Of a stretch of DNA of 64,000 nucleotides, positions 1 to 11,086 are shown in pieces. The translations under genes were made by a program, and so were the position numbers. The notes beneath the pieces are model-generated. The model was not told the origin of the DNA. It made no database searches and was given only the letters and a program-made list of their open reading frames with translations. Within the stretch, counting starts at the first letter, position 1. Every line of letters starts with the position of its first letter. This stretch comes from Xenorhabdus nematophila ATCC 19061 (lineage in GTDB: Bacteria; Pseudomonadota; Gammaproteobacteria; Enterobacterales; Enterobacteriaceae). The stretch covers positions 1,502,005 to 1,566,004 of the forward strand of contig NC_014228.1 in the NCBI RefSeq assembly GCF_000252955.1, given 5' to 3'.

Positions 1-167
1 CTATCATCGTGTATATATTGTTGCAGGGAGTTATGAATAATGGGAGGGATAATTTCGTAATTACCCAGTTTGTCATGGAATTTTTCAATATTTCGTTCTA
101 CGCCATGAAAATTCTGAATGAATGTTTTTTCTGTATGGCGAAGATCGACATCGAGGTTACTCCACAT
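1..167 (-). CDS. Partial reading frame of unknown function, runs off the window start
   Basis: An open frame on the minus strand reads from an ATG at 167 (MWSNLDVDLRHTEKTF...) to the window edge without a stop. The same frame stays open upstream to about 230, into the edge of the neighbouring IS630 remnant, so the real start may be elsewhere or lost. The visible part is mixed polar/hydrophobic with no motif I recognise. It could be the cut end of a gene disrupted by the IS, or chance. Confidence 0.25.
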   Translation of the reverse strand, partial: MWSNLDVDLRHTEKTFIQNFHGVERNIEKFHDKLGNYEIIPPIIHNSLQQYIHDD

Positions 168-208
168 CCAAAATAGAGTATCAATATAGATAATAGGTAT
201 ATACGCAA

Positions 209-985
209 TTAACTTGAAGATGCAGGAATTAAAGTTTGGAAATTATCCGTCAGCCGAGTAGCCAATTCCTCTATTTTTTCGGGGAAGGTGGCATGAAAAA
301 AATGATGAAATGTTTCACGGAATGTTTTTGCATCCGGGAAATAGACATTGTTGCGTATCTGTTCATTCGCGTACTTCCATAATCGCTCAATCGGATTGAG
401 ATTAGGACTGTAAGGCGGCAGATAATGCAACTCAATATTCAGAACCTCGGCGAAAAATTTAACGATTTCAGAACGATGGTAACCGGCTCCATCCAGAATA
501 AGATGCATTTTTTGTGAAAGCGGATACGTTTCCCGGATTGCACCGAAAAACAAGACGACATTTTTGGCGTTAATCGTCGGATACTCACGAATAACGGTCT
601 CTTCAATCTGCTGCAAATTGAGGGCCCCCATGAGGTTGAGACGGGTACGGCTGTCTGTGGTTTCAACCACTTTGACCTGCTCTCTTCCCCGTTTCATCCA
701 GCCGTAACTTAATTTTGGGGATTGGGTAGGATGCGTGGCATCAATGAAGAGAATAGGCTCATCCTGCCCACATTCTTCTTTCAGTGTGTTGTAGTGCTCA
801 ATAAACTGTCGTTGTTTGTCTGCATCGAATTTATGCGGGGTGCCCATCGGTTTTTTGTCACTGAATCCCTGACGATGGAGCCATTTTGTCATCCCGGCTA
901 TCGTGAAAACGACCTGCCAACGGGCTTGAACATAAGCAATAATTTGCGCGGTGGTTAGGGGCTGTTGACGTTTTGAGTTCATCAT
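209..985 (-). pseudogene. IS630-family transposase, N-terminally truncated
   Basis: 258 residues that contain the DDE catalytic domain of IS630/Tc1-type transposases: a first Asp in LFIDATHPTQSP, a second in LILDGAGYHRSE, and a Glu in the family signature SPNLNPIERLWK. Family members are usually about 340 residues and begin with a helix-turn-helix domain. Here only the tail of that domain remains (TAQIIAYVQARW), and an in-frame TAA sits directly before the ATG. Upstream sequence is a yccS-like remnant, so the 5' third has been lost. The catalytic residues look intact but the protein is probably not functional. It is not the same IS630 type as the copies at 24-25 kb and 39-41 kb. Confidence 0.75.
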
Positions 986-1526
986 TTACTCAACCCACAT
1001 CGGCAGCCACACAATGGTAAACGCCAATGCTAACGTACTGGCATAATTGCGTGCTAATTTATTGCCCCTAATTGCCCTTCAACGGAAGGCACAAAATAGA
1101 GGATTGGCAGGCCAAGTAAAATACCCGCCAATGTACCAATAACTCGCAAGGCCAAACGATGTCGAGTGGCACTATAGTTAGGCTGACAGACAAATAGACT
1201 TGTCAGCAAAATCCAATAACCACGTTGCAAATCAAAAAGTTGAATAATGGCATAACCCGTGCATAGAAGGGCAGTCATCCGAATTGCATGGCGAAATAAG
1301 GCAGACCTTGGTGTCAAATTGCTACTCATTCTCAGCCACACTTCACGCCAGCCAGTTAAGGTATCATCAGATAAACGAGTTTCTTCCTGTTGGTCACTTT
1401 GATATGTGTTTAGGGAAAGAATGTATTGGTCAGAACTGAGCCCTGTTAATTGCGCATCAATTGCACGTAAATTTTTCAGCGAATTGTCAAGTGCCACAAT
1501 TTTGGCATCAGTCATCTGTTGGTGTT
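986..1526 (-). pseudogene. Remnant of a YccS-like FUSC-family membrane protein gene
   Basis: The frame 1515-1054 resembles the middle of E. coli YccS: the stretches NLTPRSALFRHAIRMT, GYWILLTSLFVCQPNY and LRVIGTLAGILLG match the start of its second membrane domain. The frame is closed by an in-frame TAA just upstream (about 1527) and by a stop after GQLGAIN. YccS is about 720 residues, so both ends are missing. Between 985 and 1053 a different frame (NKLARNYASTLALAF...) runs to a stop directly before the IS630 remnant; I cannot place it. This is debris of an inner-membrane transport gene cut by transposition. Confidence 0.65.
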
Positions 1527-1560
1527 ATTGCAGCTAAAAGGTTTTATCCTTTATGCTGCA

Positions 1561-1617
1561 AAAAGTGACATTTCTAAATTGTTTAAAAGTGACATTACTA
1601 TATTGGTGCTACACTCT
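1561..1617. repeat. Two 12-bp direct repeats 24 bp apart, possible IS end
   Basis: The 12-mer AAAAGTGACATT occurs at 1561-1572 and 1585-1596. On the minus strand the stretch begins TGTAGCACCAATATAG and then shows ATGTCACTTTT twice. Repeated short motifs following a TGT terminus are typical of the ends of IS21-like elements. No transposase of that kind is adjacent, so this is at most a solitary IS end. Confidence 0.35.
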
Positions 1618-1635
1618 CAGTTTTTACAAACCACA

Positions 1636-3012
1636 TTAATCCGTTTTCATCATCGGTTTAATATCAATACTATCAGCATTGACATCACGAATATGGTCTT
1701 TCGTCAGTCTATAAACAATTGGGCTAAGTAATGCAATCGCTATCAGGTTGGGAATGGCCATCATTGCATTGAGGGTATCCGCCAGCAGCCAGACAAAAGT
1801 CAATGACTGAGTCGCGCCAATCGGCAATGCGATAATCCAGGCAATACGGAAAGGAATCACTGCTTTTGGTCCCAGTAAATACTGAATACATTTCTCACCA
1901 TAAAAACTCCAGCCCAAAATGGTTGTGAAGGCGAAAATAGCCAAAGCGATGGCAACAATATAGTTACCGCCCGGGATCACTGATGAGAAAGATGCCGCGG
2001 TCAATGTTGCCCCTGTCTGGCCTGTCAGCCAGCCACCGGTAATGACAATGGTTAACCCAGTGACAGAACAAACAATGATCGTATCGATAAAGGTGCCTAA
2101 CATAGCAATCAACCCCTGACGGATCGGGTTTTGGGTTTTTGCTGTCGCATGGGCAATAGGTGCACTTCCCATACCTGCTTCATTAGAGAATACGCCACGG
2201 GCGATACCAAAACGGATTGCCGCCCAGACTGCTGCGCCCGCAAATCCGCCCTGTGCCGCTACCGGCGTGAAAGCAGATTTGATGATTAAAACTAAAGCAT
2301 CAGGAATGGCAGTGACATTAAGCGCCAGAACAATGACACCCGCCCCAAAGTAACCTACAGTCATCGCAGGCACTAATTTACCTGCAACATCAGAAATACG
2401 TTTAATACCGCCAATCAGCACAGCACCGACCAAAATAACCAGAATTCCAGCGGTTATCACTTTCTCAATGCCAAAGTTACTTTCCAATACTTCAGCGACT
2501 GAGTTGGCCTGTACGGTATTGCCAATGCCAAAACCTGCAATACTGCCGAAGAAAGCAAAAAGGGTTCCCAGCCAAACCCATTTCTTCCCCAAGCCATTTT
2601 TGATGTAATACATCGGGCCGCCGACGTAATTCCCATTTTTATCGGTTTCACGGAAACGTACTGCCAGTACTGCTTCTGAATATTTTGTGGCCATACCGAC
2701 CAAGGCGGTCATCCACATCCAGAACAATGCTCCGGGGCCCCCCATAACAATGGCTGTCGCCACACCCGCAATATTTCCAGTTCCTATTGTCGCTGACAGG
2801 GCTGTCATCAACGCATTGAAAGGTGAAATCTGGCCTTCACCCCGTTGTTCATTTTTTTGGAAGAGTAATTTGAACCCCATGCCCAGTTTACGGATCGGTA
2901 AAAATGCCAAACGGATTTGCATAAAGATACCGATACCTAACAGCCCAATCAGCATGGGAACCCCCCATACTACCCCGTTTATTGTACCTAACCATTGTGT
3001 AATCAATTCCAT
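1636..3012 (-). CDS. Alanine/glycine:cation symporter family protein (AgcS/DagA type)
   Basis: A 458-residue polytopic inner-membrane protein of the sodium:alanine symporter family, which imports alanine or glycine with Na+ (family knowledge; substrate not proven here). Typical family segments are visible: NALMTALSATIGTGNIAGVA near residue 70-90, GGPMYYIKNGLG, and GMGSAPIAHATAKT around residue 280. The ATG at 3012 is preferred because GAGG lies 6 nt upstream; a GTG at 3018 directly abuts that GAGG and is too close to use it. The gene is full length for the family. The upstream 570 bp carries no other gene; downstream lies IS debris, so it is probably monocistronic. Confidence 0.85.
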   Translation of the reverse strand: MELITQWLGTINGVVWGVPMLIGLLGIGIFMQIRLAFLPIRKLGMGFKLLFQKNEQRGEGQISPFNALMTALSATIGTGNIAGVATAIVMGGPGALFWMWMTALVGMATKYSEAVLAVRFRETDKNGNYVGGPMYYIKNGLGKKWVWLGTLFAFFGSIAGFGIGNTVQANSVAEVLESNFGIEKVITAGILVILVGAVLIGGIKRISDVAGKLVPAMTVGYFGAGVIVLALNVTAIPDALVLIIKSAFTPVAAQGGFAGAAVWAAIRFGIARGVFSNEAGMGSAPIAHATAKTQNPIRQGLIAMLGTFIDTIIVCSVTGLTIVITGGWLTGQTGATLTAASFSSVIPGGNYIVAIALAIFAFTTILGWSFYGEKCIQYLLGPKAVIPFRIAWIIALPIGATQSLTFVWLLADTLNAMMAIPNLIAIALLSPIVYRLTKDHIRDVNADSIDIKPMMKTD

Positions 3013-3018
3013 ATACAC

Positions 3019-3588
3019 CCTCGGTAGTTATAATGTAACAAGTTGGCAACAAAATCATTTCAATTAAATAAAGAACATTTTAGGAAAATAAGCGAGGATT
3101 AATTGGATATTTTCGATAAGAAAGCATTGATACTGTGAATTGGGTCACTCGTTTAGGTTATTTTTCGTTGAATTTATTAGTAATAATTCCTCTTCTATCA
3201 CTTAATGGGATAAAAACCCGCGACACAAATTTTTATCTTTATGTAAACTAAATTAATAAATAATTATATTCGATAACTCTTTACGAATGTCTCTAACTGT
3301 CTTAGGATGATACTGCTGTTCATGTTTCCCGCGATCAAAAATGACTGAAGCACAAGTCAATGTGTTTTTAATACATTTAGTTTATGTACACCAATATATA
3401 CATATTCATCATGGTATAAGATGAATATTTGAGATTATTGCTGAATCGCCCGGAATAAATAAAATAATCTTATATCTTAAATAAATTAAACAATAATTGG
3501 TGAATAAATATGGCTATTGATGATAAAAGGCGTCGAAATAAACATATTTGTGTAATGGTTAATTTTAAAGATAAATAAGGGATTATCA
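3019..3588. other. 570-bp AT-rich intergenic region
   Basis: No open frame with a credible ribosome binding site on either strand. It must hold the symporter promoter (minus strand) and the recombinase promoter (plus strand). I could not identify inverted repeats of the kind used as DNA-invertase crossover sites. Confidence 0.5.
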
Positions 3589-4176
3589 GTGACAAAAATC
3601 GGTTATATCAGAGTGTCAACAAATGACCAAAACAGTGATTTACAAAGAAATGCTTTAGTCAATATTCACTGTGAATTGATTTTTGAAGATAAAATCAGTG
3701 GCAAGACAGCAAATCGCCCGGGATTGAAACGTGCTTTAAAGCATCTTAAATCCGGTGATACTCTGGTGGTCTGGAAATTGGATCGGTTAGGGCGCAGTGT
3801 GAAGAATCTCGTCACACTTATTTCTGAACTGCATGAGCGCGGTATCCATTTTCACAGTTTGACCGACAGTATTGATACCAGTACGGCAATGGGAAGATTT
3901 TTCTTTCATGTCATGAGTGCACTGGCAGAAATGGAACGCGAACTGATTGTAGAAAGAACTAATGCAGGTCTGGCAGCAGCACGGGAACAAGGAAGAATTG
4001 GGGGGCGACCTGTTATATTTATCGAAGAAGACCGGCAACAAGCTGCCAGATTATTGCATAAAGGGCATTCCCGAAAACAGTTATCAATTATTTACAATGT
4101 GTCGTTATCAACAATTTATAAATACTTACCAGTAGGAGAAGTGATTAATTACCCATTTCAAGAACCACCCGATTAG
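3589..4176 (+). CDS. Serine site-specific recombinase (resolvase/invertase family)
   Basis: 195 residues with the resolvase/invertase layout. The N-terminal catalytic domain holds the nucleophile Ser9 in IGYIRVST and the conserved stretches KLDRLGRSVKNL, TDSIDTSTAMGRFFF and MSALAEMERELIVERT. A short C-terminal helix-turn-helix follows (SRKQLSIIYNVSLSTIYKYL). The start is GTG at 3589 with AAGG about 9 nt upstream. Enzymes of this size (Hin, Gin, Tn3 resolvase) invert or resolve DNA between short sites. No transposase, phage tail gene or obvious pair of recombination sites flanks it, so its target is unknown. It may be a relic of a lost element. Confidence 0.85.
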   Translation: MTKIGYIRVSTNDQNSDLQRNALVNIHCELIFEDKISGKTANRPGLKRALKHLKSGDTLVVWKLDRLGRSVKNLVTLISELHERGIHFHSLTDSIDTSTAMGRFFFHVMSALAEMERELIVERTNAGLAAAREQGRIGGRPVIFIEEDRQQAARLLHKGHSRKQLSIIYNVSLSTIYKYLPVGEVINYPFQEPPD

Positions 4177-4584
4177 CAAACTACGTTCTCGGAAGTGTTA
4201 AAATCTTTTATTAAATCGCTCCATTCTGTTGGCTTTTCTATTTGTACCATGCAGAAAAACTATCGGGCTTTGATTATTATCCAAATCGTCTTTAAATTCT
4301 TTACGGTAAGAAACAAATGAGTTTTTCAACTTAATGATTTTATCGATCGACTTCACAACGCTTTTCTCTGTGTAAGGTAAGTAGTGTACTTTTATACACT
4401 AGATCATCCGACAAAGCGGTGAGCCAATCGTCTTAATAATATACGTAAAATTAATGAGGGATAAGACCAGAACGGATGTTTGGGTCAGCCATCGGGCTCA
4501 CCCAAACATGATCATGACACAATTGTTCTGTTCGTTAATTTACTTTTTATTAATACATGTTTTTTAAATTATTTGCACTCGTTA
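4177..4584. other. Gene-free 408-bp region between recombinase and cheZ
   Basis: AT-rich, no credible open frame. The only structured element seen is the hairpin at 4477-4508, listed separately. The cheZ and recombinase genes converge here. Confidence 0.5.
4477..4508. terminator. Hairpin between converging recombinase and che operon
   Basis: TGTTTGGGT pairs with ACCCAAACA, and after one mismatch AGCC pairs with GGCT, leaving a 4-nt loop. Neither strand has a U-tract after it, so it is either a weak bidirectional terminator or an mRNA 3'-end stabiliser for the che operon. Confidence 0.5.
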
Positions 4585-5241
4585 TCAAAAACCTAAACTA
4601 TCCAACAAATCATCAACTTGTTCTTGGTTGGCAATAATACCCGAACCACTTTGGTTGACTTGAGGGCCGTTAAGAAGACTATCATTCTCTTTTTTAGCTT
4701 TAGCCATCTGATCAGAGGGCATATTTTCCATCAATACCATGACCAATTGTTTTTCCAGTTCCTGAATGACTTCCATCATCCGCTTGATTACCTGTCCTGT
4801 GAGATCTTGGAAATCTTGCGCCATCATGATCTCAAGCAATTGGGTACTGGTAAATGAGGCATAATCAGGCACAAGAGTCAGGTAATTTCTCGTATCTGTT
4901 ACCAATGAGCGTGCGTCGGTCAGATCCAGATTCTTCGGGTTTGCAAACCACTCATCCCAACGTTCGGTCAAGATTTTTGCCGATGTTTCCAATTCATTCT
5001 GACGGGGTTGTGCTGCCTCAACGCAGTTCAGCACCCTTTCAGCGGCCTGTGCCGTCATTTGGACAACGTAATTCAATCGTTCCCTCGCATCTGGGATCGC
5101 CTCAGCCGCCTGAGCGATAGTTTGATCCAATCCCAGTTCACGCAGACTATCACGCAGCATTCTCGTTAACTGCCCAATACGACTGATTATTTCACTGGTA
5201 GGAATCGCCTCATCTCTAGGCATGACTGGATTTTCACTCAT
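4585..5241 (-). CDS. cheZ: CheZ, phosphatase of phosphorylated CheY
   Basis: 218 residues, the usual length. CheZ removes the phosphate from CheY-P in the cytoplasm near the receptor array and so ends the tumble signal. The long helical hairpin carries the catalytic region [17 protein letters not shown] (the inserted Gln is in this segment in E. coli). The C-terminal peptide [12 protein letters not shown] matches the CheY-binding tail. The start ATG at 5241 lies 9 bp after the cheY stop, so the two are translated from one mRNA. It is the last gene of the cheRBYZ string. Confidence 0.95.
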   Translation of the reverse strand: MSENPVMPRDEAIPTSEIISRIGQLTRMLRDSLRELGLDQTIAQAAEAIPDARERLNYVVQMTAQAAERVLNCVEAAQPRQNELETSAKILTERWDEWFANPKNLDLTDARSLVTDTRNYLTLVPDYASFTSTQLLEIMMAQDFQDLTGQVIKRMMEVIQELEKQLVMVLMENMPSDQMAKAKKENDSLLNGPQVNQSGSGIIANQEQVDDLLDSLGF

Positions 5242-5250
5242 TTTGTCTCC

Positions 5251-5640
5251 TTAGAACCCCAATTTTTCAAATATCTTATCGAGCTTCTCTTCTAAGATAG
5301 CGGCAGTAAACGGTTTCACAACATAACCGCTGGCTCCGGCCTGCGCTGCTGCAATAATGTTTTCTTTCTTCGCTTCTGCCGTCACCATCAAAACAGGTAA
5401 AGCAGCCAGTTTTTCTTCACTGCGAATCGTTTTCAGCAATTCAAGACCATCAATATTTGGCATGTTCCAGTCAGAAATAACGAAATCAAATTCAGCAGTA
5501 CGCAGCTTAGTCAGTGCTTCTGCGCCATCCTGGGCTTCCTCTACATTATTGAAGCCCAATTCTTTTAGTAAGTTACGTACAATTCGGCGCATAGTTGAAA
5601 AGTCATCAACGACCAAAAATCTCAGATCCTTACTTGCCAT
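5251..5640 (-). CDS. cheY: CheY, chemotaxis response regulator
   Basis: 129 residues, a single receiver domain. All key residues are in place: the acidic pair Asp12-Asp13, phosphorylation site Asp57 (VISDWNMPN), Thr in VMVTAEA and Lys in YVVKPF. CheY-P from CheA binds FliM and switches the motor to clockwise. The frame extends upstream to 5661 but the ATG at 5640 is right: AAGGAG sits 7 nt before it and the product then matches E. coli CheY from the second residue. It lies between cheB and cheZ on the minus strand. Confidence 0.96.
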   Translation of the reverse strand: MASKDLRFLVVDDFSTMRRIVRNLLKELGFNNVEEAQDGAEALTKLRTAEFDFVISDWNMPNIDGLELLKTIRSEEKLAALPVLMVTAEAKKENIIAAAQAGASGYVVKPFTAAILEEKLDKIFEKLGF

Positions 5641-5721
5641 AAAAACTCCTTGGAATTTCACTTGTCCAGCAGCACACGTTGCAAAAATAGTGCTGCAAAA
5701 ATTAACATCAAATAATAACGA

Positions 5722-6774
5722 CTAAATACGAATCGATTGCCCTACGCTGAGTTTGGCAAGCATCGCTTTGCTGATTTTTTGGATGTCCATGACATCATCC
5801 ACCGCCCCCAACTGGATTGCAGCACGCGGCATGCCAAATACCACACAACTCGCTTCGCTCTGTGCCAGGGTATAAGCCCCTGCCTGTTTCATTTCCAGCA
5901 AACCCGCGGCTCCATCACTGCCCATGCCCGTCAAAATGACGCCTACGGCATTACGCCCTGCACATTTGGCAACTGAGCGGAACAGAACATCAACGGAGGG
6001 GCGATGGCGATTGACCGGCGGTGCGTTGGTTATCATGATTTGGTAATTGGCACCACTGCGACACAGTTCCATATGCCGATCCCCTGGTGCGATGTAGGCA
6101 TGTCCCGGCAGGACACGTTCTCCGTCTTCGGCTTCTTTGACCGTGATCTGGCTCAGTTTATTGAGCCGTTCAGCAAATGAGCGCGTAAAACCCGGTGGCA
6201 TATGCTGTGTAATCAATAATGCCGGACTCGTGACCGGCAGAGGTTGCAGTAAATTTTTAATTGCTTCTGTTCCCCCCGTCGAAGCACCCACTGCGATCAA
6301 TTTTTCACTGGATAATAAGGGCTTGAAATTCAACGGTACTGCAACTTCAGAAACTGACATCACAGAACTGACTTTTGCCTGCGCCGCAGCACGGATTTTC
6401 TCGGCAATCAGTTCACTATAGGCCAGCATACCCTCACGAATACCCAGTTGTGGTTTAGTCACAAAATCCACGGCACCCAATTCCAGGGCTTTTAGTGTAA
6501 TTTCCGAACCTTTTGCTGTCAGAGAAGAAACCATCACGACTGGCATGGGACGTAATCGCATTAATTTTTCGAGAAAATCAATGCCATCCATGCGAGGCAT
6601 CTCTACATCCAACGTTAATACCTGCGGGTTGTATCTTTTTATTAAATCACGGGCAACAAACGGATCCGGAGCGCAATCCACCACTTCCATATCAGGGTGG
6701 CTATTGATAATTTCCCGCATGATTTGACGCATCAGCGCCGAATCATCCACACAAAGAACAGTTATTTTATTCAT
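5722..6774 (-). CDS. cheB: CheB, protein-glutamate methylesterase/glutaminase
   Basis: 350 residues. An N-terminal receiver domain (Asp10-Asp11, phospho-acceptor Asp56 in [11 protein letters not shown]) is linked to a C-terminal methylesterase with the catalytic triad regions [10 protein letters not shown] (Ser), [10 protein letters not shown] (His) and LTGMGSDGA (Asp). It removes methyl groups from chemoreceptors, giving adaptation, and is activated by CheA. Its ATG overlaps the end of cheR by 8 nt, indicating translational coupling. Confidence 0.95.
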   Translation of the reverse strand: MNKITVLCVDDSALMRQIMREIINSHPDMEVVDCAPDPFVARDLIKRYNPQVLTLDVEMPRMDGIDFLEKLMRLRPMPVVMVSSLTAKGSEITLKALELGAVDFVTKPQLGIREGMLAYSELIAEKIRAAAQAKVSSVMSVSEVAVPLNFKPLLSSEKLIAVGASTGGTEAIKNLLQPLPVTSPALLITQHMPPGFTRSFAERLNKLSQITVKEAEDGERVLPGHAYIAPGDRHMELCRSGANYQIMITNAPPVNRHRPSVDVLFRSVAKCAGRNAVGVILTGMGSDGAAGLLEMKQAGAYTLAQSEASCVVFGMPRAAIQLGAVDDVMDIQKISKAMLAKLSVGQSIRI

Positions 6775-7654
6775 GACCCCTCCTTGCCCGACCTACACCG
6801 TAAACGGTCTGTCCTTGCAAGTAGAACTCTCGGCTGATTTGAGTGACGTTTTCGGAATGCCCTGCGAAAAGCAAACCATCCGGTTTTAAGAAATTGACAA
6901 AACGGCGCAAGATCCTTTCCTGTGTCTTTTTATCAAAATAAATCATGACATTACGACAGAATATCGCATCAAATTTACCGTCAAGCCCCCAATCAGAATC
7001 CAATAGATTCAAGTGCTGAAAACTGACTAATTCTGCAAGCAGAGGGCGAACCCGAGCATATCCCTCGAAAAGGCCAACGCCTTTGAAAAAATATTTTTTC
7101 TTTTGGCTCTCACTCAGAGACTGTAATTCTTCCAGTCGATAAACACCCTGCCGGGCTTTCTCCAGCACACTGGTATCGATATCACTGCCAATGATTTTTA
7201 TCCGATTTGAACGATGCCCCAGCGCATCACACAAGGTCATTGCAATAGAATACGGCTCCTCCCCCGTTGAAGCGGCGGCGCTCCAAACGCGGTATGTTCC
7301 TCCATTTTTCCTGCTGGCATGTGCTGCCAAAATAGGAAAATGGTGAACTTCCCTGAAAAATGCCGTGAGATTCGTCGTCAATGCGTTGATAAACAATTCC
7401 CATTCACTGCTGTGAGTATTTTGTTCCAGAATCGACAGATATTGACCAAAGTTATTGAGTTCCAATATACGAAGCCGCCTGACTAAGCGGTTGTATACCA
7501 TCTCACGTTTATTTTTTGCCAGTACAATACCTGCTCGTTGATAGATAAACTGACAGATGCGCTCAAATTGGGCATCCGTCAAAGCATGCCGCTGAAGCAT
7601 AAAGTTCAGCGGCGAAATAGCATCAGTCTCTGAAGCTGTTAAATTAGATTTCAT
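6767..7654 (-). CDS. cheR: CheR, chemoreceptor methyltransferase
   Basis: 295 residues (E. coli 286). An N-terminal helical domain is followed by a SAM-binding fold with [18 protein letters not shown] and the conserved [14 protein letters not shown]. CheR methylates glutamates on chemoreceptors, opposing CheB. The gene starts 15 bp after the stop of the upstream chemoreceptor and overlaps cheB, as expected for a single operon. CheR docks on an NWETF-type tail, which is present on the receptor encoded at 9349-11052 but not on the nearer one. Confidence 0.95.
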   Translation of the reverse strand: MKSNLTASETDAISPLNFMLQRHALTDAQFERICQFIYQRAGIVLAKNKREMVYNRLVRRLRILELNNFGQYLSILEQNTHSSEWELFINALTTNLTAFFREVHHFPILAAHASRKNGGTYRVWSAAASTGEEPYSIAMTLCDALGHRSNRIKIIGSDIDTSVLEKARQGVYRLEELQSLSESQKKKYFFKGVGLFEGYARVRPLLAELVSFQHLNLLDSDWGLDGKFDAIFCRNVMIYFDKKTQERILRRFVNFLKPDGLLFAGHSENVTQISREFYLQGQTVYGVGRARRGHE

Positions 7655-7669
7655 CTGACCTCAGTGTAC

Positions 7670-9292
7670 TTAACTTACAATATACTCATCGGTCATGTTT
7701 GATGCAGAAGGCTTCTGATGGCTATACCCACTGTTTTCGCCTTTCGGCAGTTCAAACTTAGCAACGGTTTTCACCAATACATCTGCTTTCTCTTCAAGTG
7801 CTGATGCTGCCGCAGCAGATTGTTCCACCAATGCCGCATTTTGTTGTGTAACTTGATCCATTTGGCTGACTGCCTGCGCAACTTGATGAATACCACGGCT
7901 TTGCTCATCAGAAGCAGCCGCGATTTCAGCCATCAGATCGGTTACCCGATTAACAGATCTGACTAATTCATCCATAGTTTGACCCGCATTATTCACCAGT
8001 TCTGAGCCCTGATTGACACGATGGACTGATTCATCAATTAACGTTTTTATTTCTTTTGCTGCTTCAGCACTCCGCTGAGCCAAATCGCGGACTTCACCCG
8101 CTACCACAGAAAATCCACGACCTTGTTCTCCTGCCCGGGCTGCTTCTACCGCAGCATTGAGAGCAAGAATGTTAGTCTGGAAAGCAATACCATCAATGAC
8201 GCTGATAATTGCACTGATTTTCTTTGAACTGTTGGTAATTTCATCCATAGTTGCCACAACACTTGTGGTCAGTTCGCCACCTTTTGACGCAGTTTGAGAG
8301 GCGGAAACCGCTAACTCACTGGCCTGACGTGCATTTTCTGCGTTCTGTTTAACCGTGACAGTCAGTTCTTCCATACTGGCTGCTGTTTCTTCCAGTGATG
8401 CTGCTTGTTCTTCTGTACGTGACGATAAATCAGTATTTCCCTGAGTTATTTCCTGAATACCGATATACATTTGATTGGTGTTATCCCGCACAGCCGAAAT
8501 CGATTTAATTAACGAACCCTGCATATCACGCAGTTTTCTGAATATATCGCCAATTTCATCGTCAGTTGTAACGGCAACTTCTTTATCCAAACGACCTTCT
8601 GCCACATCTTGAAAACACGTTCTCATATTTTCAAATGGTTTGAGAAGATTACGTTTCAACCACCAATGAGCCGTTATCGCAACAGTGAATACCATCAAAA
8701 TGGAACCAAAAAACATGGCAAGAGCAATTTTGTAATAAAATGCTGCGTCAGCTCTTACTTCGACAATGTTACTATTGAGGTACTGCATATAATTGTTATA
8801 TGCAATTTCCATCCTGCGCTGATGGTCTTCTGTTGGTTGATCAAGGAAAGCCTGAAAATCCCCTCCATAGAGAAAATCTTTCAACTCTTTCAGGGCATGG
8901 AAATATTCTCGATGCGCTTGTTCAACCTCAACTAATAAGGTATCTCTTTTTTGATTATCTCCAATTTGAGGCAGCGAAATAAACCTGGCAAAACTTCTTT
9001 CCGCTTCATTCAATGAACTTTTAAGCAATGCCTCCATCGAATCTATCTGAGTTTGCGGCTGCCCTACTTTTTGTGCAATGGCGATTTTATTCAGAGTGTT
9101 ACGTGTTTGTAACAATGCTGCCCAACTCAAGCCAAGGGTATCTCTCCGTTGAGTTCCCAGATCAATTCTTTCAATATACGACTGATCTGTATGAATTATT
9201 CCCAGAGATAAACCACTCGAAATAATTTGCATAACACAAAACATCATTAGTAATAGATACAAACTGGTTGATATGCGAAGCTTGCCTAACAT
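7670..9292 (-). CDS. Methyl-accepting chemotaxis protein without docking pentapeptide
   Basis: 540 residues. A first membrane helix at about 8-30, a periplasmic four-helix-type ligand domain, a second membrane helix at about 188-212, HAMP, methylation helices, and the universal signalling tip [25 protein letters not shown]. The C terminus ends in DEYIVS and lacks the NWETF-like CheR/CheB tether, so it is a low-abundance-type receptor (like Tap or Trg) needing help from another receptor for adaptation. The ligand is unknown. Only 56 bp separate it from the upstream receptor gene, so the two are probably cotranscribed. Confidence 0.9.
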   Translation of the reverse strand: MLGKLRISTSLYLLLMMFCVMQIISSGLSLGIIHTDQSYIERIDLGTQRRDTLGLSWAALLQTRNTLNKIAIAQKVGQPQTQIDSMEALLKSSLNEAERSFARFISLPQIGDNQKRDTLLVEVEQAHREYFHALKELKDFLYGGDFQAFLDQPTEDHQRRMEIAYNNYMQYLNSNIVEVRADAAFYYKIALAMFFGSILMVFTVAITAHWWLKRNLLKPFENMRTCFQDVAEGRLDKEVAVTTDDEIGDIFRKLRDMQGSLIKSISAVRDNTNQMYIGIQEITQGNTDLSSRTEEQAASLEETAASMEELTVTVKQNAENARQASELAVSASQTASKGGELTTSVVATMDEITNSSKKISAIISVIDGIAFQTNILALNAAVEAARAGEQGRGFSVVAGEVRDLAQRSAEAAKEIKTLIDESVHRVNQGSELVNNAGQTMDELVRSVNRVTDLMAEIAAASDEQSRGIHQVAQAVSQMDQVTQQNAALVEQSAAAASALEEKADVLVKTVAKFELPKGENSGYSHQKPSASNMTDEYIVS

Positions 9293-9348
9293 GTAATCAC
9301 CTCGTTTAACGGCTGCATCAGGCAGCCGTGGTTATCGCTATTATTTTT

Positions 9349-11052
9349 TTAGAATGTTTCCCAATTAGATGGGTCTTCCACATCACTGCTTTTTTTCAGT
9401 ATGGGAGAATTCGTTTTATTAGCTGGAGGAGTTGACGTTTTCTTCGTCAATAAAACTTCATGTTTCCTTTTTTCAGGCTGCATCCTTTCTGCCTGCTCCG
9501 GTAACTGGAACAACGCTACAGATTTGGTCAATATCTTAGCCTGCTCTTCCAATGCCGCGGCAGCGGCAGCAGACTGTTCAACCAATGACGCGTTTTGTTG
9601 AGTCACTCTATCCATTTCAGAAATAGCCACACCAACCTGGGTAATTCCTCTGCTTTGCTCATCTGAAGCCGATGCAATTTCACCCATGATGTCGGTCACG
9701 CGAGTCACTGAATCGACAATCTTATTCATGGTTTCACCCGCACTTTCTACCTGCATAGAACCGGTATCAGTACGATTTACAGAGTCTTCAATCAGTGCTT
9801 TGATCTCTTTGGCGGCTTCAGCACTGCGCTGTGCCAGATTGCGTACTTCACCCGCCACAACAGCAAAACCACGTCCGTGCTCTCCGGCACGGGCAGCTTC
9901 CACTGCCGCATTCAATGCAAGGATATTAGTTTGGAAAGCAATGGCATCAATCACGCCTGTGATATCAGAGATTTTGCGGGAACTGTCAGCGATTTCGTGC
10001 ATGGTCTGAACAACATTAGCGACCACTTTGCCGCCCTGACGAGCGATATCAGAAGCATTGTCAGCTAAGTTGCTGGCCTGGCGAGCATTATCAGCATTTT
10101 GTTTTACTGTCGCAGTCAACTGCTCCATGCTGGCAGCCGTTTCTTCCAACGAAGCCACTTGCTGTTCTGTACGCGCAGAAAGATCGTTATTGCCCGCCGC
10201 AATTTCACTGGTACCGGTATAGATGGTTGCGGTGCTTTGGTGAACACTCCTGACCGTATTGATCAGTTCTTCCTGCATGTGTTTTAAACCAATAGCTAAC
10301 ATGCCCATCTCATTATTACCCGATACGGTAATTGTCTGGGTCAGATCTCCCTCTGAGAATGCTTTGATATTATTCAGCAACTTATGCAGTGGATTGATAA
10401 GTACTTTACGCAGGCCAATCCAGCTTACGGCCATAACACCAATCAATAACACAAACACGGAGATCAGACTGATCATAACATTGCGATAAACGATATTTGC
10501 TGCATCCGATACTTCGTTATACAGTTTGTCATTCTGAGTTATATAGAAGGCATATTCAGCACCAAAAGCATTTTGGAAACCGGTAGTTGGTTGCTCAAAA
10601 AAGGCTTTAAAATCTTTTTTAGTCAGCAATATATCCAGTTCTTTCAGTGCATTAAGGTAATCACGATAAGTTTGCTTCAACGTTTGAAGACGTTCTGGAT
10701 CATGGATAGACAATTTTGGCAATTGATCAAACTGTTCGAAACGACGTTCCGCACGAGAAATATTGACCTTAGCCTCAGCCCAGATATCGTCGATAGAATA
10801 ATCACTATCGAGATTCTGCTGTTTCATTATCATGAGGATGCCAATACGGTTCAGATTATTACGGGCTTGCAGCAGGTTAATCCAGCTCTCATCCAGTAAT
10901 TTTTGCTGCTCACGCATTTTATCTGTCAGATCAAAAGCTTCTGTATCATTCTTCAAGCCATTGAAGAACAAGCCCCCGGAGATAAATTGCAGAACACCAA
11001 ATAATATGATGACCGAGATAAGCCCCGTCACTATTTTCATTCGGTTAAACAT
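9349..11052 (-). CDS. Methyl-accepting chemotaxis protein with C-terminal NWETF
   Basis: 567 residues with the Tsr/Tar layout: membrane helix at about 8-28, periplasmic sensor domain, second membrane helix at about 192-214, HAMP, methylation helices and the tip [20 protein letters not shown]. The last five residues are NWETF, the canonical tether for CheR and CheB, marking it as a high-abundance-type receptor. A perfect sigma-28 promoter lies 35 bp upstream. The ligand cannot be read from the sequence. It shares its operon with a second receptor lacking the tether, as tar does with tap in E. coli. Confidence 0.92.
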   Translation of the reverse strand: MFNRMKIVTGLISVIILFGVLQFISGGLFFNGLKNDTEAFDLTDKMREQQKLLDESWINLLQARNNLNRIGILMIMKQQNLDSDYSIDDIWAEAKVNISRAERRFEQFDQLPKLSIHDPERLQTLKQTYRDYLNALKELDILLTKKDFKAFFEQPTTGFQNAFGAEYAFYITQNDKLYNEVSDAANIVYRNVMISLISVFVLLIGVMAVSWIGLRKVLINPLHKLLNNIKAFSEGDLTQTITVSGNNEMGMLAIGLKHMQEELINTVRSVHQSTATIYTGTSEIAAGNNDLSARTEQQVASLEETAASMEQLTATVKQNADNARQASNLADNASDIARQGGKVVANVVQTMHEIADSSRKISDITGVIDAIAFQTNILALNAAVEAARAGEHGRGFAVVAGEVRNLAQRSAEAAKEIKALIEDSVNRTDTGSMQVESAGETMNKIVDSVTRVTDIMGEIASASDEQSRGITQVGVAISEMDRVTQQNASLVEQSAAAAAALEEQAKILTKSVALFQLPEQAERMQPEKRKHEVLLTKKTSTPPANKTNSPILKKSSDVEDPSNWETF

Positions 11053-11086
11053 GACTTCCCTTTTGTAATAAATTGCTATGCCAGTG

